Below are positions 1 to 8,667 of a stretch of DNA of 64,000 nucleotides, piece after piece. The stretch's first letter is position 1, and each line of letters starts with the position of its first letter. Below the pieces are notes generated by a model. It saw only the letters and a list, made by a program, of their open reading frames with translations. It was not told the origin of the DNA and did not search any database. A program made the position numbers and the translations under genes. Origin of the DNA: Microbacterium rhizosphaerae (lineage in GTDB: Bacteria; Actinomycetota; Actinomycetes; Actinomycetales; Microbacteriaceae); assembly GCF_034120055.1 (NCBI RefSeq), contig NZ_CP139368.1, forward strand, positions 2,232,001 to 2,296,000, written 5' to 3'.

Positions 1-943
1 TGAAGATGAAGAAGATCGCGGGCAGGAGGTTCGCCCGGTTCAGCAGCTCGACGACGTCGGGGCGGTCGAGCCGCTCGATGCGGCTCACGTTCGCCGAGCG
101 CACCGGCCGTGTGCCGCCCTTGTGCGGGCGGCGGCGGACCGCTTCATAGCCGGCGTGGCGTGCACTGCTCGACGCCTGGGCGCGCCGGTTGCTCTCGTAC
201 GTCTGGCCCTTGAACGAGCGGATGCGCATCAGTTCCTGGTTGACGCGTGCGGTGGCCACGCCCGCGCGGTCGTCGAACAGGGGCAGCAGGTCGCTGCGCA
301 CCAGAACATGCTGTTCGAGCGGAACCGGCCGCGTCTCGGACACGATGACCTCGGTGTCGCCGCGTACCGTGTCGAGCCAGTCGCCGAACTCCTCCGCGTT
401 GGAGACCGTGGCCGACAGAGACACCAGGCGGACGGCGGACGGGAGGTGGATGATGACCTCCTCCCACACGGCTCCGCGGAAGCGGTCGGCGAGGTAGTGC
501 ACCTCATCCATCACGACGAAGCGCAGCCCGCGCAGCGCGGGAGAGTCCGCGTACAGCATGTTGCGCAGGACTTCCGTCGTCATGACGACGATGCGCGCGT
601 TGCCGTTGATGTTCGTGTCGCCGGTGAGAAGGCCCACGTCGTCCGGCCCGTACACGTCGACGAGCTCACGGAACTTCTGGTTCGAGAGCGCCTTGATCGG
701 GGTCGTGTAGAACGCCTTCTCATCGCTCTCGCGCATGGCGAGATGGATCGCGAATTCGCCCACGATGGTCTTGCCCGCGCCGGTCGGGGCAGCGACGAGC
801 ACGCTGCGGCCCTCCTCCAGTGCACGGCAGGCCTCGATCTGGAAAGGATCCAGCGAAAAGCGCTGGGAATCCGCGAACGCCGTGGCGAGCGGATGCGCTG
901 CGGCCGCACGGGCCTGTTCGTACCGCTCGGAGGGGGAGCTCAC
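1..943 (-). CDS. helY: DEAD/DEAH-box RNA helicase HelY, 3' end cut by window
   Basis: The N-terminal 314 codons of a Ski2/Mtr4-like superfamily II RNA helicase, read on the minus strand until the window edge. Visible motifs are Walker A APTGAGKT, the Walker B box DEVH in VVMDEVHYLADRF, and motif III SATVSN. The family remodels RNA with ATP in the cytoplasm. The start is a GTG that overlaps the tatC stop as GTGA, so it is translationally coupled. The order pafB-pafC-tatA-tatC-helY matches Mycobacterium tuberculosis Rv2096c-Rv2092c, which supports the name. The C-terminal half lies outside the window. Confidence 0.93.
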   Translation of the reverse strand, partial: MSSPSERYEQARAAAAHPLATAFADSQRFSLDPFQIEACRALEEGRSVLVAAPTGAGKTIVGEFAIHLAMRESDEKAFYTTPIKALSNQKFRELVDVYGPDDVGLLTGDTNINGNARIVVMTTEVLRNMLYADSPALRGLRFVVMDEVHYLADRFRGAVWEEVIIHLPSAVRLVSLSATVSNAEEFGDWLDTVRGDTEVIVSETRPVPLEQHVLVRSDLLPLFDDRAGVATARVNQELMRIRSFKGQTYESNRRAQASSSARHAGYEAVRRRPHKGGTRPVRSANVSRIERLDRPDVVELLNRANLLPAIFFIF

Positions 944-1764
944 TCCACTGGGTCCGGCGGCAGGATGAGCTTCTCGCGCTTGCGCTTTCGCCGGTCGAAC
1001 AGCATGGAGATTCCCACCGCCGCGAAGTACAGCACGGCGAGGATGCCGCCGAGCAGCAGCATGGACGTCACATCTGCGGCGGGGGTGGCCGCGGCCGCGA
1101 AGACCGCGATGACGACGATGGCGATCCGCCAGGCCTTGAGGATGCCGCGACCCGACACGACGCCCGCGAGGTTCAGCGCCACCAGGAACACGGGGGTGAC
1201 GAACGAGACCCCGATCACGAGAAGCAGCTTGAAGACGAAGTCGTAGTAGGTCGAATAGTCGTAGAACTGCGAGATGCCTTTGCCCTCCGGCACGAAGTTC
1301 GCCATCAGCAGGACCATGTGCGGCATGATCAGCCAGCCGACGTAGAGTCCGGCGGCGAACAGCGGAACAGCGGCACCGAGGAACCCGATCGTGTACCGGA
1401 TCTCCTTACGGGTGAGCCCGGGCATGATGAACGCCCAGATCTGCCAGAGCCAGATGGGCGCGGACAGAAGCAGCCCGATCGAGAACGCGATGCGCATGTG
1501 GAGATCGAAGCCGCTCGAGACCGTGTTGAAGTTCAGGGCGGTGTACAGCCGCCCCTGCTCCACTGCGATCTGCTTGATGGGCTGGGCCAGCAGATCGATC
1601 ACCGGCCCGGAGATGATGAACGCGATGACCATCCCGACGATCAGCGCCGCGGCCGCGATGAACAGGCGGCGCCGCAGTTCGAGCAGATGCTTGATCAGCG
1701 GCATCCGCTTGTCGTTGCGAGGTGCCTCCGGCCCGCTGAGCTGGGAGGTTCCAGCCGTAGCCAC
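940..1764 (-). CDS. tatC: Sec-independent (Tat) translocase subunit TatC
   Basis: A 274-residue six-helix membrane protein that binds twin-arginine signal peptides. The family signature HLLELRRR is at residues 26-33, next to the cytoplasmic N-terminus. The PGLTRKE loop and a basic KRKREK tail are also typical. It lies 5 bp after tatA and overlaps helY by 4 bp, so the three are probably one transcript. No TatB gene is seen here; actinobacteria usually carry it elsewhere. Confidence 0.97.
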   Translation of the reverse strand: MATAGTSQLSGPEAPRNDKRMPLIKHLLELRRRLFIAAAALIVGMVIAFIISGPVIDLLAQPIKQIAVEQGRLYTALNFNTVSSGFDLHMRIAFSIGLLLSAPIWLWQIWAFIMPGLTRKEIRYTIGFLGAAVPLFAAGLYVGWLIMPHMVLLMANFVPEGKGISQFYDYSTYYDFVFKLLLVIGVSFVTPVFLVALNLAGVVSGRGILKAWRIAIVVIAVFAAAATPAADVTSMLLLGGILAVLYFAAVGISMLFDRRKRKREKLILPPDPVE

Positions 1765-1769
1765 GTCCG

Positions 1770-2015
1770 TCAGGAGTTGGAGTCGGCGGGCTTGCCCGAC
1801 TCGACCGAAGCCTTCGCCGCGTCATCAGACGCGGGCTGCTCGACCTTCGCGCTCGCCGTCGCGTTGTCCTCTTCCTTCATCGCCTTCATCTCACCCTTGA
1901 ACACCCGCGCCGACTGCCCGAGGCTCTTGGCCAGCGCCGGCAGCTTCGCCGCGCCGAAGATCAGGATGATGACGGCGAGGATGATCAGCAGGTGCGGCCA
2001 TCCGAATGCGCCCAT
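1770..2015 (-). CDS. tatA: Twin-arginine translocase pore subunit TatA
   Basis: An 81-residue protein with one N-terminal transmembrane helix (about residues 6-22), the hinge motif FGAAKLP, an amphipathic helix and an acidic, disordered tail. It would oligomerise to form the Tat pore with TatC. A clear Shine-Dalgarno GGAGGGC sits 5 nt before the ATG, and a TAGACT -10 hexamer lies upstream at 2043-2048. It therefore appears to start a tatA-tatC-helY unit separate from pafC, 63 bp away. Confidence 0.96.
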   Translation of the reverse strand: MGAFGWPHLLIILAVIILIFGAAKLPALAKSLGQSARVFKGEMKAMKEEDNATASAKVEQPASDDAAKASVESGKPADSNS

Positions 2016-2042
2016 GAGGAGCCCTCCAAGTCGTTTGGGGCC

Positions 2043-2048
2043 AGTCTA
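2043..2048 (-). promoter_or_regulatory. -10 hexamer of tatA promoter
   Basis: TAGACT on the minus strand, 27 nt before the tatA ATG, which leaves room for a leader carrying the GGAGGGC ribosome site. No convincing -35 is visible. Confidence 0.5.
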
Positions 2049-2078
2049 ATACCGTCCGGCCCGGAGTATCCGCGAGTC

Positions 2079-3038
2079 TCAGTGGTATTGGGCGAGTCCG
2101 GCCTCTGCCCAGGCCGCCGCGGCGGCGCGGGCCGCCGGCGGCGACAGGATCTCTACCGCTCCGCCGCGGCGTGCGGCGAGGCGCTTGAGGCTGTGCTCGT
2201 CGGCGACCTGCAGCGTCGCGGTGGTGATGCCCCCCGACGACTCCACAATCGCCCGGTCGAGGTAGTCGCCGAGCAGGGGGGCGACGTCGTCGGCGAAGCG
2301 CACACGGATCTCGATGTCGTTCTCGCCCGGGGAGAAGAGCGCAGGCACGCTGTCGTCGCCGTGGGTGATCGGGATGTCGGTGAGCTCGAGGTCGCTCACC
2401 CGGTCGAGGTGGAACGTGCGCATCGCCTGACGGAGGTGGCACCAGCCCTGCAGGTACCACTCGCCGTTCGCGATGTGCACCTTGACCGGGTCCACCGTGC
2501 GCGTGGTGGCCTCGGCATCCGGCGCCTTGTACGTGAAGGAGAGCGCGACGCCCGAGCGCAGCGCCTCGTCGACCGCGACGCGGACGGCGTCGACACGCGG
2601 CGGCACGACGATCACCTCGGCGGGGGCGCTGGCCGCGCCCTTGGACAGCTTGGCGAGAAGCCCGGCCACCACGTCGCTCGAGCCGACCCCGGGCAGCGAT
2701 CGGGCCAGCTGCAGACCCGCGAGGAGTGCGGCGGCCTCGCGCGCCGTGAGCTTCGGCGCGCGCTCGAGGGCCACGGTGTTGGTGATGACGATCGTGTCCT
2801 GCTCGTCGAGCAGCTCCCAGTCGATGTCGAACAGATCGTTCGGCATCTGCCAGTAGCCCGCGTCGCCCGGGCGGCCGATCATGGTGAGCTGGCGCACCAT
2901 GGCGCGCATCTGCTCGCGCGAGACGTCGAAGTCGTCGGCCGCCTCGGCGATCGAGACCTCCTCCTTCGCGACGAGGTAGGGAACGAGCTGCAGCATCAGG
3001 GCGGCGCGTGCCGACGCCTGGGCCGGACGCGGGCTCAT
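2079..3038 (-). CDS. pafC: WYL-domain transcriptional activator PafC
   Basis: A 319-residue protein with an N-terminal winged helix-turn-helix (about residues 1-75) and a WYL domain in the second half, including the literal WYL in GEWYLQGWC. PafB and PafC form a heterodimer that activates the LexA/RecA-independent DNA damage response in mycobacteria. The start ATG overlaps the pafB stop (ATGA at 3035-3038), so the subunits are translationally coupled. The open frame extends further upstream, but only this ATG fits the coupling and the homology. Confidence 0.93.
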   Translation of the reverse strand: MSPRPAQASARAALMLQLVPYLVAKEEVSIAEAADDFDVSREQMRAMVRQLTMIGRPGDAGYWQMPNDLFDIDWELLDEQDTIVITNTVALERAPKLTAREAAALLAGLQLARSLPGVGSSDVVAGLLAKLSKGAASAPAEVIVVPPRVDAVRVAVDEALRSGVALSFTYKAPDAEATTRTVDPVKVHIANGEWYLQGWCHLRQAMRTFHLDRVSDLELTDIPITHGDDSVPALFSPGENDIEIRVRFADDVAPLLGDYLDRAIVESSGGITTATLQVADEHSLKRLAARRGGAVEILSPPAARAAAAAWAEAGLAQYH

Positions 3039-4030
3039 GCGGCCCTCCCGGTGTGGACGTCGAGCGTGGCGCGCAGGCGACGGACGACCTCGTCGCGCAG
3101 CTGCAGGGGCTCGACGACGCGAACCTCGGGTCCGTACGAGGCGAGCTCGTCCGCCAGGACGTGCACATCCACGTACGGGACGCGGATGCCCTGCTCCGCC
3201 GGGGTCGCGCGACGACCCAGTCGTAGTGCGGCCTCGCTGCCGGGGTTCACCTCGAGCAGGGCCGACATCCGCGCCGCGAGCGCCTCCAGGCCCTTCAGCG
3301 CGCGATCCCCCGCGCCCTCGCGCTGCGCGGGGTCGAATGCTTCGCGTGTCGCGACGACGTCGCCGACGATGCGCGAGAGCAGAAAGGTGCGGTCGGCCTG
3401 CGCCATGAGGTCGTAGCCGTACACGTGCCACCGCGACTCGTAGTCGACGAGGGCGAGCGGACGGATGCGGCGCACCCGGGGCGACGGCTCACCGGGTTTG
3501 AGATAGGGGAAGGTGACGACGCGCGACTGCTCGATGGCCTGCTGGAGCGGTGCGAACGCAGGGTCGCGCAGGCTGATGCGGGGGGCGTAGCCGATGATGG
3601 GCTCGTCGACGCTGATGCCGAGCGCACGGATCTTCCGCAGCCCGCTGCGGGCTTCCTCGGACAGCGATCCTTCGCCCCACACGCTCCCGGCCAGGTTGAG
3701 CAGGGCGATCTCGGCCGGTGTGAATTCGATATCGACCGGGAGTTCGTACTCTCCCGACGGCACGCGGTAGCGCGCTTCGCGCAGATCGTCGGGGTCCGCG
3801 GCATCCCCGATGGTCTCGATCGGCACGCCGAGCCGACGCAGGCTCTCCTTGTCGCGCTCGAACATCTTCTCGAGCGCGTCGCGGCCGGCACCCGCCTCGG
3901 ACTGCTCGCGATAGCCGGAGACGGACTCGAGGATCGTGTCCTTCGTGAGCCCCTGCTCGGTGGCCATGAGGGCCACCACCAGGTTGAGCAGGCGCTCTTC
4001 GGGAGCCGTGTTCGTCGCCACGACCCCCAT
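3035..4030 (-). CDS. pafB: WYL-domain transcriptional activator PafB
   Basis: A 331-residue partner of PafC, with an N-terminal winged helix and a C-terminal WYL-type domain in which the signature reads RWHVYGYDL. It would sense DNA damage and drive repair genes with PafC. The start is uncertain. The ATG at 4030 has no ribosome site and overlaps a TAGGAT hexamer (4029-4034). The in-frame GTG at 4021 lies 7 nt after that hexamer, as in the leaderless genes of this window, and may be the true start (328 residues). pafA and the proteasome genes are not upstream, unlike in mycobacteria. Confidence 0.92.
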   Translation of the reverse strand: MGVVATNTAPEERLLNLVVALMATEQGLTKDTILESVSGYREQSEAGAGRDALEKMFERDKESLRRLGVPIETIGDAADPDDLREARYRVPSGEYELPVDIEFTPAEIALLNLAGSVWGEGSLSEEARSGLRKIRALGISVDEPIIGYAPRISLRDPAFAPLQQAIEQSRVVTFPYLKPGEPSPRVRRIRPLALVDYESRWHVYGYDLMAQADRTFLLSRIVGDVVATREAFDPAQREGAGDRALKGLEALAARMSALLEVNPGSEAALRLGRRATPAEQGIRVPYVDVHVLADELASYGPEVRVVEPLQLRDEVVRRLRATLDVHTGRAA

Positions 4031-4034
4031 CCTA
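4029..4034 (-). promoter_or_regulatory. -10 hexamer, possible leaderless pafB start
   Basis: TAGGAT, followed by 7 nt and the in-frame GTG at 4021. This matches the leaderless pattern found at other genes here and argues against the ATG at 4030, which the hexamer overlaps. Confidence 0.5.
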
Positions 4035-4091
4035 TGGGCGGGCTATCGGCCGCAGGACAGGACTCCCCCTGGAGGTCCGCGGGCTCGGGTG

Positions 4092-5033
4092 TCAGCCTGC
4101 GGCGGCGGCGTCGAGACCGAGGATGTCGATGACGTAGATGTGCGCCTGCTTCTGGTCGCCGCCCGATGCTCCGTCCTTGCCGGCGGGCACCACGACGAGC
4201 AGCTCCGACCCCACGGTCGCACCCTTCAGCGCCTTGGCGAGATCGGGCGAGACGCTCGAGAGGTCGACGGACTCCGGCTCGCCGCCCCACGTCGTGTTCA
4301 CGACCTGCTTGTCGTCCCACGTCACCTCGAGCGAGTGGATGCGCACGGGGTCCTTGCCCGTGACCGCGGCGCCGGCGCCCTTCTTGAGCGTCTGCACGAC
4401 GAGCTCCGACGGCGCGGATCCGTCGGGGACGATGACGCCGGGGCGGCCGCTGTCCGTGCGGACGACGACGGGCAGCCCGAATCCCGCGTTGTACTGGTCT
4501 GCGCCGTCGGCCTTGGTCAAGTAGACCTTCTCGACGTCGATGACGGCGACCGAGGAGTCCTTCGGGCCGAGGGCGAGGCCTGCGTCGGCGGAGACTCCCT
4601 TGGGCGGGAGCGCCACCGCGACGCGGGTGCCGGGGGTCGCGCACTGCACGGCATCGCGGATGCCGGGCAGGATCTTCGTCCAGAACGACAGCGGCTGCAC
4701 CTGGGACAGGTCGCCGTAGGTGGTCGTGCCGAGCACCTTGCCGTCGGCGCCGCTCACGACCGTGATGCCGAGGACGACCAGCTGATCGTCCGCCGTGATC
4801 GGCGTGCCCTTGCCTGTCTCGATGGTCTTGAACGACGTGTCGGGGGTGTGGAACGGAGTGCCGATGTGCACCGTCGGCTGCGAGCCGACCGCTCCGCTGA
4901 CGTCGATCAGGCCGGCGGCGTCGCCGACCGACGAGGGCGTCGGGCACGACGCGGCGGTCGTGCCGGACGCGCAGCCGGTCAGCGCGAGGGCGGAGAGGCC
5001 GATGACGGCGAGGACAGCAGGCAGAGTGCGCAC
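4092..5033 (-). CDS. FKBP-type peptidyl-prolyl isomerase lipoprotein
   Basis: A 313-residue secreted lipoprotein. A signal peptide ends in the lipobox LTGC, with lipidated Cys21. The rest appears to hold two FKBP-like segments (about 45-165 and 190-313); the second ends in IYVIDILGL, a typical FKBP final strand. It would assist folding of exported proteins at the outer face of the membrane. It lies between trmI (24 bp) and pafB (61 bp). The GTG start has a TAGACT hexamer 6 nt upstream and no Shine-Dalgarno, so it is probably leaderless. The isomerase call rests on fold pattern, not on verified active-site residues. Confidence 0.8.
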   Translation of the reverse strand: MRTLPAVLAVIGLSALALTGCASGTTAASCPTPSSVGDAAGLIDVSGAVGSQPTVHIGTPFHTPDTSFKTIETGKGTPITADDQLVVLGITVVSGADGKVLGTTTYGDLSQVQPLSFWTKILPGIRDAVQCATPGTRVAVALPPKGVSADAGLALGPKDSSVAVIDVEKVYLTKADGADQYNAGFGLPVVVRTDSGRPGVIVPDGSAPSELVVQTLKKGAGAAVTGKDPVRIHSLEVTWDDKQVVNTTWGGEPESVDLSSVSPDLAKALKGATVGSELLVVVPAGKDGASGGDQKQAHIYVIDILGLDAAAAG

Positions 5034-5039
5034 CGCAGA

Positions 5040-5045
5040 AGTCTA
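5040..5045 (-). promoter_or_regulatory. -10 hexamer, leaderless FKBP lipoprotein
   Basis: TAGACT, then 6 nt, then the GTG at 5033. A second identical TAGACT lies at 5055-5060 and begins with the trmI TAG stop. Confidence 0.6.
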
Positions 5046-5057
5046 GGCGGCCACAGT

Positions 5058-6083
5058 CTATGAATCCGACGTGAGGGCGTCCTCGTCGCCGACGCCGGCC
5101 GCGAGGCGTGCGCCGTCCGCCGCCCGCTGCGCCTCGCGCACCCGCTTGCGCAGGTTCTTGTCGGTGATGGTGCGGTCGCCGACGGCTCCCGGGGTCCACA
5201 GCTCGACATCCTCATCGCCGTACGACGCCTTCTTCACCGTCCGCTTGCGAACGTCCGGCGGCACCGCGCCCGGTGCGAGCCGGCGCGCCGAGATGAGGAA
5301 GCCCGTGTGCGCGACCATCCGGTGGTCGGGTCGTACCGCGAGACCTTCGACGTGCCAGCCGCGGACCATCGTCTCGCTGGCCTGCGGCTCGGTGAACAGG
5401 TCCGTGCCGCGGATGTACTCGGCCACACGGCTGAGCTGGGTCGCCGTGGCGACGTAGCAGATGACGACCCCGCCGGGAGCGAGCGCCTCCGCGACGACGT
5501 CGACGCACTCCCACGGCGCGAGCATGTCGAGCACCACGCGGTCGACGGATGCGGGCTCCAGCGTGCGGGGCAGAGCCTCGACGAGGTCTCCGACGACGAC
5601 GTCCCAGTTGCCCGGCATCCCGCCCATGAACGTCTCCACGTTCGCGCGTGCCACCTCCGCGAACTCGTCGCGGCGCTCGAACGAGACCAGCCGCCCGTCG
5701 ACGCCCACGGCGCGCAGGAGGGACAGCGACAGCGCGCCGGAACCCACGCCGGCCTCCACCACCACCGCGCCGGGGAAGATGTCGGCCTGCACGACGATCT
5801 GCCCCGCATCCTTCGGGTAGACGATGGCCGCGCCGCGCGGCATCGACATGACGAAGTCGCGCAGGAGCGGGCGCAGGGCGAGGTACTCCATGCCGGAGCT
5901 GTTCGCGACGACCGAGCCGTCCGGCAGCCCGATGAGCGTCTCGTGGCGCAGCACGCCGTGATGCGTGTGCAGCTCGCCGCCCTCGCGCAGCGTGATGGTG
6001 TGCAGGCGTCCCTTGGGGCCGGTGAGCTGAACCCGGTCGCCGAAGCGGAACGGCCCCCTCGGGCGCAGGTCTGTGTCGGTCAT
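5058..6083 (-). CDS. trmI: tRNA (adenine-N1)-58 methyltransferase TrmI
   Basis: A 341-residue SAM-dependent enzyme that makes m1A58 in the T-loop of tRNAs. The N-terminal beta domain (about 1-75) is followed by a Rossmann methyltransferase fold, with motif I VEAGVGSGAL at 109-118 and the catalytic-site strand VVLDMLAPWE. The ATG overlaps the HAD stop as ATGA at 6080-6083. The Mycobacterium orthologue is Rv2118c, a neighbour of the pup/proteasome locus that is missing here. About 60 residues at the C-terminus are charged and variable. Confidence 0.95.
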   Translation of the reverse strand: MTDTDLRPRGPFRFGDRVQLTGPKGRLHTITLREGGELHTHHGVLRHETLIGLPDGSVVANSSGMEYLALRPLLRDFVMSMPRGAAIVYPKDAGQIVVQADIFPGAVVVEAGVGSGALSLSLLRAVGVDGRLVSFERRDEFAEVARANVETFMGGMPGNWDVVVGDLVEALPRTLEPASVDRVVLDMLAPWECVDVVAEALAPGGVVICYVATATQLSRVAEYIRGTDLFTEPQASETMVRGWHVEGLAVRPDHRMVAHTGFLISARRLAPGAVPPDVRKRTVKKASYGDEDVELWTPGAVGDRTITDKNLRKRVREAQRAADGARLAAGVGDEDALTSDS

Positions 6084-6781
6084 GCGCGGGTGCGCTCCTT
6101 TCGGGCGTGGCGGGCGTGCAGCGCCCGCAGATCCTCGGCGGTCCGCCCCTCGAGCGTCGGCCAGAGCTCGTGCGCGCCGACGCCCTCGAGGGAGAGGGCG
6201 AGCGGGACGCCGAGGCTCACCGCTCCGGACGCCACCGCCGACCGGAGTCCGTTCGGCGAGTCCTCGATGGCCACCGCGTCGGCGGCGAGGACGCCGAGGG
6301 CCTCGCATGCGAGCAAGTAGGGGTCGGGGTAGGGCTTGGGTCGCGTCACGTCGTCGCCGGCGAAGACGACGTCGAAGGCGTCGAAGCCGATCCGCTCGAC
6401 GATGATGTGGGCCATGCGGCGGCGCGACATCGTGACGAGGCCCGTCGGGATGCCGGCATCCTTGAGACTGCGCAGCAGCTCGCGGGCACCGGGGCGGAAC
6501 GGATCGCGGCCGCCCGTCCGGCGCTCGCTCTCCAGCTGGGTCATCACCTGATCGGTGAGCCACTGCACGATGTGCTCCTCGGGCATCCGCACGCCGGCGG
6601 CCTGGAGCACCCGTGCACCGTCCTCGAGACCGGCGCCGACGAGGCCGAGCGCCTGCTCGTGGGTCCACGTGCCGCCGAAGCTCTCGACGAGCGCTCCTTC
6701 GGCTGCCATCCAGTACGGCTCGGTGTCGACGAGGGTGCCGTCCATGTCCCACAGGACGGCGGCGAGGCCGGGCGTTGTCAC
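6080..6781 (-). CDS. HAD-superfamily phosphatase, beta-phosphoglucomutase-like
   Basis: A 233-residue subfamily I HAD hydrolase. Motif I is DMDGTLVDTE with nucleophile Asp12 and acid/base Asp14; motif III is the Lys in RPKPYPDPY; motif IV is EDSPNG. A helical cap lies between motifs I and II. The substrate cannot be read from sequence; the family acts on sugar phosphates and related small phosphates. It starts a two-gene unit with trmI. The GTG start has no ribosome site, but TAGAGT ends 6 nt before it. Confidence 0.9.
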   Translation of the reverse strand: MTTPGLAAVLWDMDGTLVDTEPYWMAAEGALVESFGGTWTHEQALGLVGAGLEDGARVLQAAGVRMPEEHIVQWLTDQVMTQLESERRTGGRDPFRPGARELLRSLKDAGIPTGLVTMSRRRMAHIIVERIGFDAFDVVFAGDDVTRPKPYPDPYLLACEALGVLAADAVAIEDSPNGLRSAVASGAVSLGVPLALSLEGVGAHELWPTLEGRTAEDLRALHARHARKERTRA

Positions 6782-6787
6782 GAGACG

Positions 6788-6793
6788 ACTCTA
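6788..6793 (-). promoter_or_regulatory. -10 hexamer, leaderless HAD-trmI unit
   Basis: TAGAGT, then 6 nt, then the GTG start at 6781. Confidence 0.6.
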
Positions 6794-6845
6794 GCGAGCG
6801 CCCCTGTGCGCGCCCTCGCTCCACCCTCCTGTGCGGGGGCGGGCC

Positions 6846-6851
6846 TATCCT
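6846..6851 (+). promoter_or_regulatory. -10 hexamer of PAC2 gene
   Basis: TATCCT, 22 nt before the GTG at 6874. This allows a short leader carrying the GGGAGGAG ribosome site at 6861-6868. Confidence 0.5.
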
Positions 6852-6873
6852 GGATGAAACGGGAGGAGCTCGT

Positions 6874-7752
6874 GTGGATGGACTCGGCCGACGGATCCTC
6901 GTCGCCGCCTTCGACGGCTGGAACGACGCGGGAGAGGCTGCGACGTCGGCCGTCGCGCTGATGCGCGACGAGGGCTCGTACGAGAAGGTCTTCGGCGTCG
7001 ACCCCGAGCTGTACTTCGATTACCAGTACACGAGGCCCGTCGTCGCGCTGGATGCCGAGGGGCGCCGCACGCTCCGCTGGCCGGAGGCGACGATCCTGCG
7101 CCCGGCCAAGACCCGCCGCGGCCCCCAGCTGTGGCTGCTCACCGGCGCCGAGCCTGCGCGCGCGTGGCAGGGCTTCGCCGCCGAGATCATCGATGTCGCC
7201 TTGCGCGAGGACATCACAGGCTTCGTCGGGCTCGGCTCGATGATGTCGGACGTGCCGCACACGCGGCCGATCTCCGTCTTCGCCTCGAGTGAGAGCGAGG
7301 CGCTGCGCACCTCGCTCGACCTCGAACGCAGCACGTACGAGGGCCCGACCGGGATTCTCAGCGTGATCGCCGCGGGCGCGGAGGCCGCCGGCATCCCGTC
7401 GGCCATGCTGTGGGCGAGCGTGCCGCACTACGTCGCGGGGCACACGCCCTCGCCCAAGGCCAGTCTGGCGCTTCTGGATCGGCTCGAAGACGTCACCGGC
7501 GCCCCTGTGCCGCGGGGCGAGCTGGCGGCCGAGGCGGCCACGTGGGAGGCGACGATCGACGCCGCTGCGGCCGACGACGACGAGATGCGGGAGTACATCC
7601 GCCAGCTCGAGGCCACACGCGACACGTGGGACTCGCCCGACGCATCGGGCGATGCGATCGCCCGCGAGTTCGAGCGCTACCTGCGCCGCAACGGCGAGGG
7701 ACCGGGCGATTCGCGCGGCAAGCCGGGTCGCGACGAGCCTCCACGCCGCTGA
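6874..7752 (+). CDS. PAC2 (proteasome assembly chaperone-fold) family protein
   Basis: A 292-residue cytoplasmic protein of the PAC2 family, homologous to mycobacterial Rv2125. The N-terminal part (AAFDGWNDAG, GLGSMM, HTRP) matches the family. The C-terminal 60 residues are acidic and helical. Its biochemical role is unknown. The GTG at 6874 was chosen because a strong GGGAGGAG lies 5 nt upstream; longer in-frame extensions lack homology. In mycobacteria this gene also sits near trmI and the proteasome locus. Confidence 0.85.
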   Translation: MDGLGRRILVAAFDGWNDAGEAATSAVALMRDEGSYEKVFGVDPELYFDYQYTRPVVALDAEGRRTLRWPEATILRPAKTRRGPQLWLLTGAEPARAWQGFAAEIIDVALREDITGFVGLGSMMSDVPHTRPISVFASSESEALRTSLDLERSTYEGPTGILSVIAAGAEAAGIPSAMLWASVPHYVAGHTPSPKASLALLDRLEDVTGAPVPRGELAAEAATWEATIDAAAADDDEMREYIRQLEATRDTWDSPDASGDAIAREFERYLRRNGEGPGDSRGKPGRDEPPRR

Positions 7753-7777
7753 CCGAGCCGCCGTGCCGCGGCCGGAC

Positions 7778-7813
7778 ACGACGAAGGGATGCCTCGCGGC
7801 ATCCCTTCGTCGT
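7778..7813. terminator. Bidirectional terminator hairpin
   Basis: A perfect 16-bp stem (arms 7778-7793 and 7798-7813, loop TCGC) between the convergent PAC2 and uppP genes. The stem contains GGGATGCC/GGCATCCC. Confidence 0.85.
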
Positions 7814-7824
7814 CGTCTCGGCGC

Positions 7825-8658
7825 TCAGAACGGCTGGATGACGCCGAGCGACAGGAGCACCAGCAGGAGCGAGCCGATGAAGACGCGGTAGACGACGAAC
7901 GGCAGGAAGCTGTGCTTCGAGATCCAGCCCATGAAGAAGGCGATGACGGCGAGCCCGACCCCGAACGCGACGACGGTCGCGACCGCGGTCTCGAGCAGGG
8001 AGTAGACGGCCGCCCCCGACTCCGTGACGCTCTTGGCGAGCTCGAACAGTCCGCTGCCGAAGACGGCGGGAATCGCGAGGAGGAACGCATACCGGGCGGC
8101 CGCGGCGCGCTCGTAGCCCAGGAAGAGACCCGCCGTGATCGTGCCGCCCGACCGTGAGACGCCGGGCAGGAGCGCGAGCGACTGCGCCAGTCCGTAGATC
8201 ACGCCGTGGCCGATCGTGAGGTCCTCCAGCGTGCGCCGCTTCGCGCCGACCATGTCTGCGATGCCGAGGAGCACGCCGAAGAAGATCAGCGTGGTCGCGA
8301 TGAGCCACAGCGAGCGGAACGCGGTCTCGATCTGCTTCTGGAAGAGAAGGCCCAGCACCACGATCGGAACGGTGCCGATGATGATGAGCCAGCCGAGGCG
8401 CGCATCGGGGTCGGCGCGCGGCACGCGCCCGATGAGCGAGCGGAACCAGCGGCCGACGATGCGCACGATGTCGCGCCAGAAGAAGACGACGACGGCGGCC
8501 TCCGTGCCGAGCTGAGTGATGGCGGTGAACGCCGCTCCGGGATCCTGCGCGTCCGGAAGGAATGTTCCGACGATGCGCAGGTGTGCGCTGGAGGAGACGG
8601 GCAGGAACTCGGTGAGGCCCTGCACGAGTCCGAGGAAGATCGCCTCGATGAGGTGCAT
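7825..8658 (-). CDS. uppP: Undecaprenyl-diphosphate phosphatase UppP (BacA)
   Basis: A 277-residue multi-pass membrane protein that recycles the lipid carrier for cell-wall synthesis. Both family signatures are visible: the N-terminal [11 protein letters not shown] (catalytic Glu17) and the second motif [10 protein letters not shown]. About eight hydrophobic helices are predicted by eye. The start ATG has GAGAGG upstream and lies 9 bp after the M20 peptidase gene, suggesting co-transcription. Confidence 0.96.
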   Translation of the reverse strand: MHLIEAIFLGLVQGLTEFLPVSSSAHLRIVGTFLPDAQDPGAAFTAITQLGTEAAVVVFFWRDIVRIVGRWFRSLIGRVPRADPDARLGWLIIIGTVPIVVLGLLFQKQIETAFRSLWLIATTLIFFGVLLGIADMVGAKRRTLEDLTIGHGVIYGLAQSLALLPGVSRSGGTITAGLFLGYERAAAARYAFLLAIPAVFGSGLFELAKSVTESGAAVYSLLETAVATVVAFGVGLAVIAFFMGWISKHSFLPFVVYRVFIGSLLLVLLSLGVIQPF

Positions 8659-8667
8659 GGACGCCTC

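Noticed and set aside
1992..3416. A long plus-strand open frame opposite pafC/pafB
   Set aside because: It mirrors real genes on the other strand, its product is Arg/Ala/Asp-rich with no domain, and such shadows are expected at this GC content. The same applies to 54939-56717 (minus), 58237-59736 (minus) and 12564-14687 (minus).
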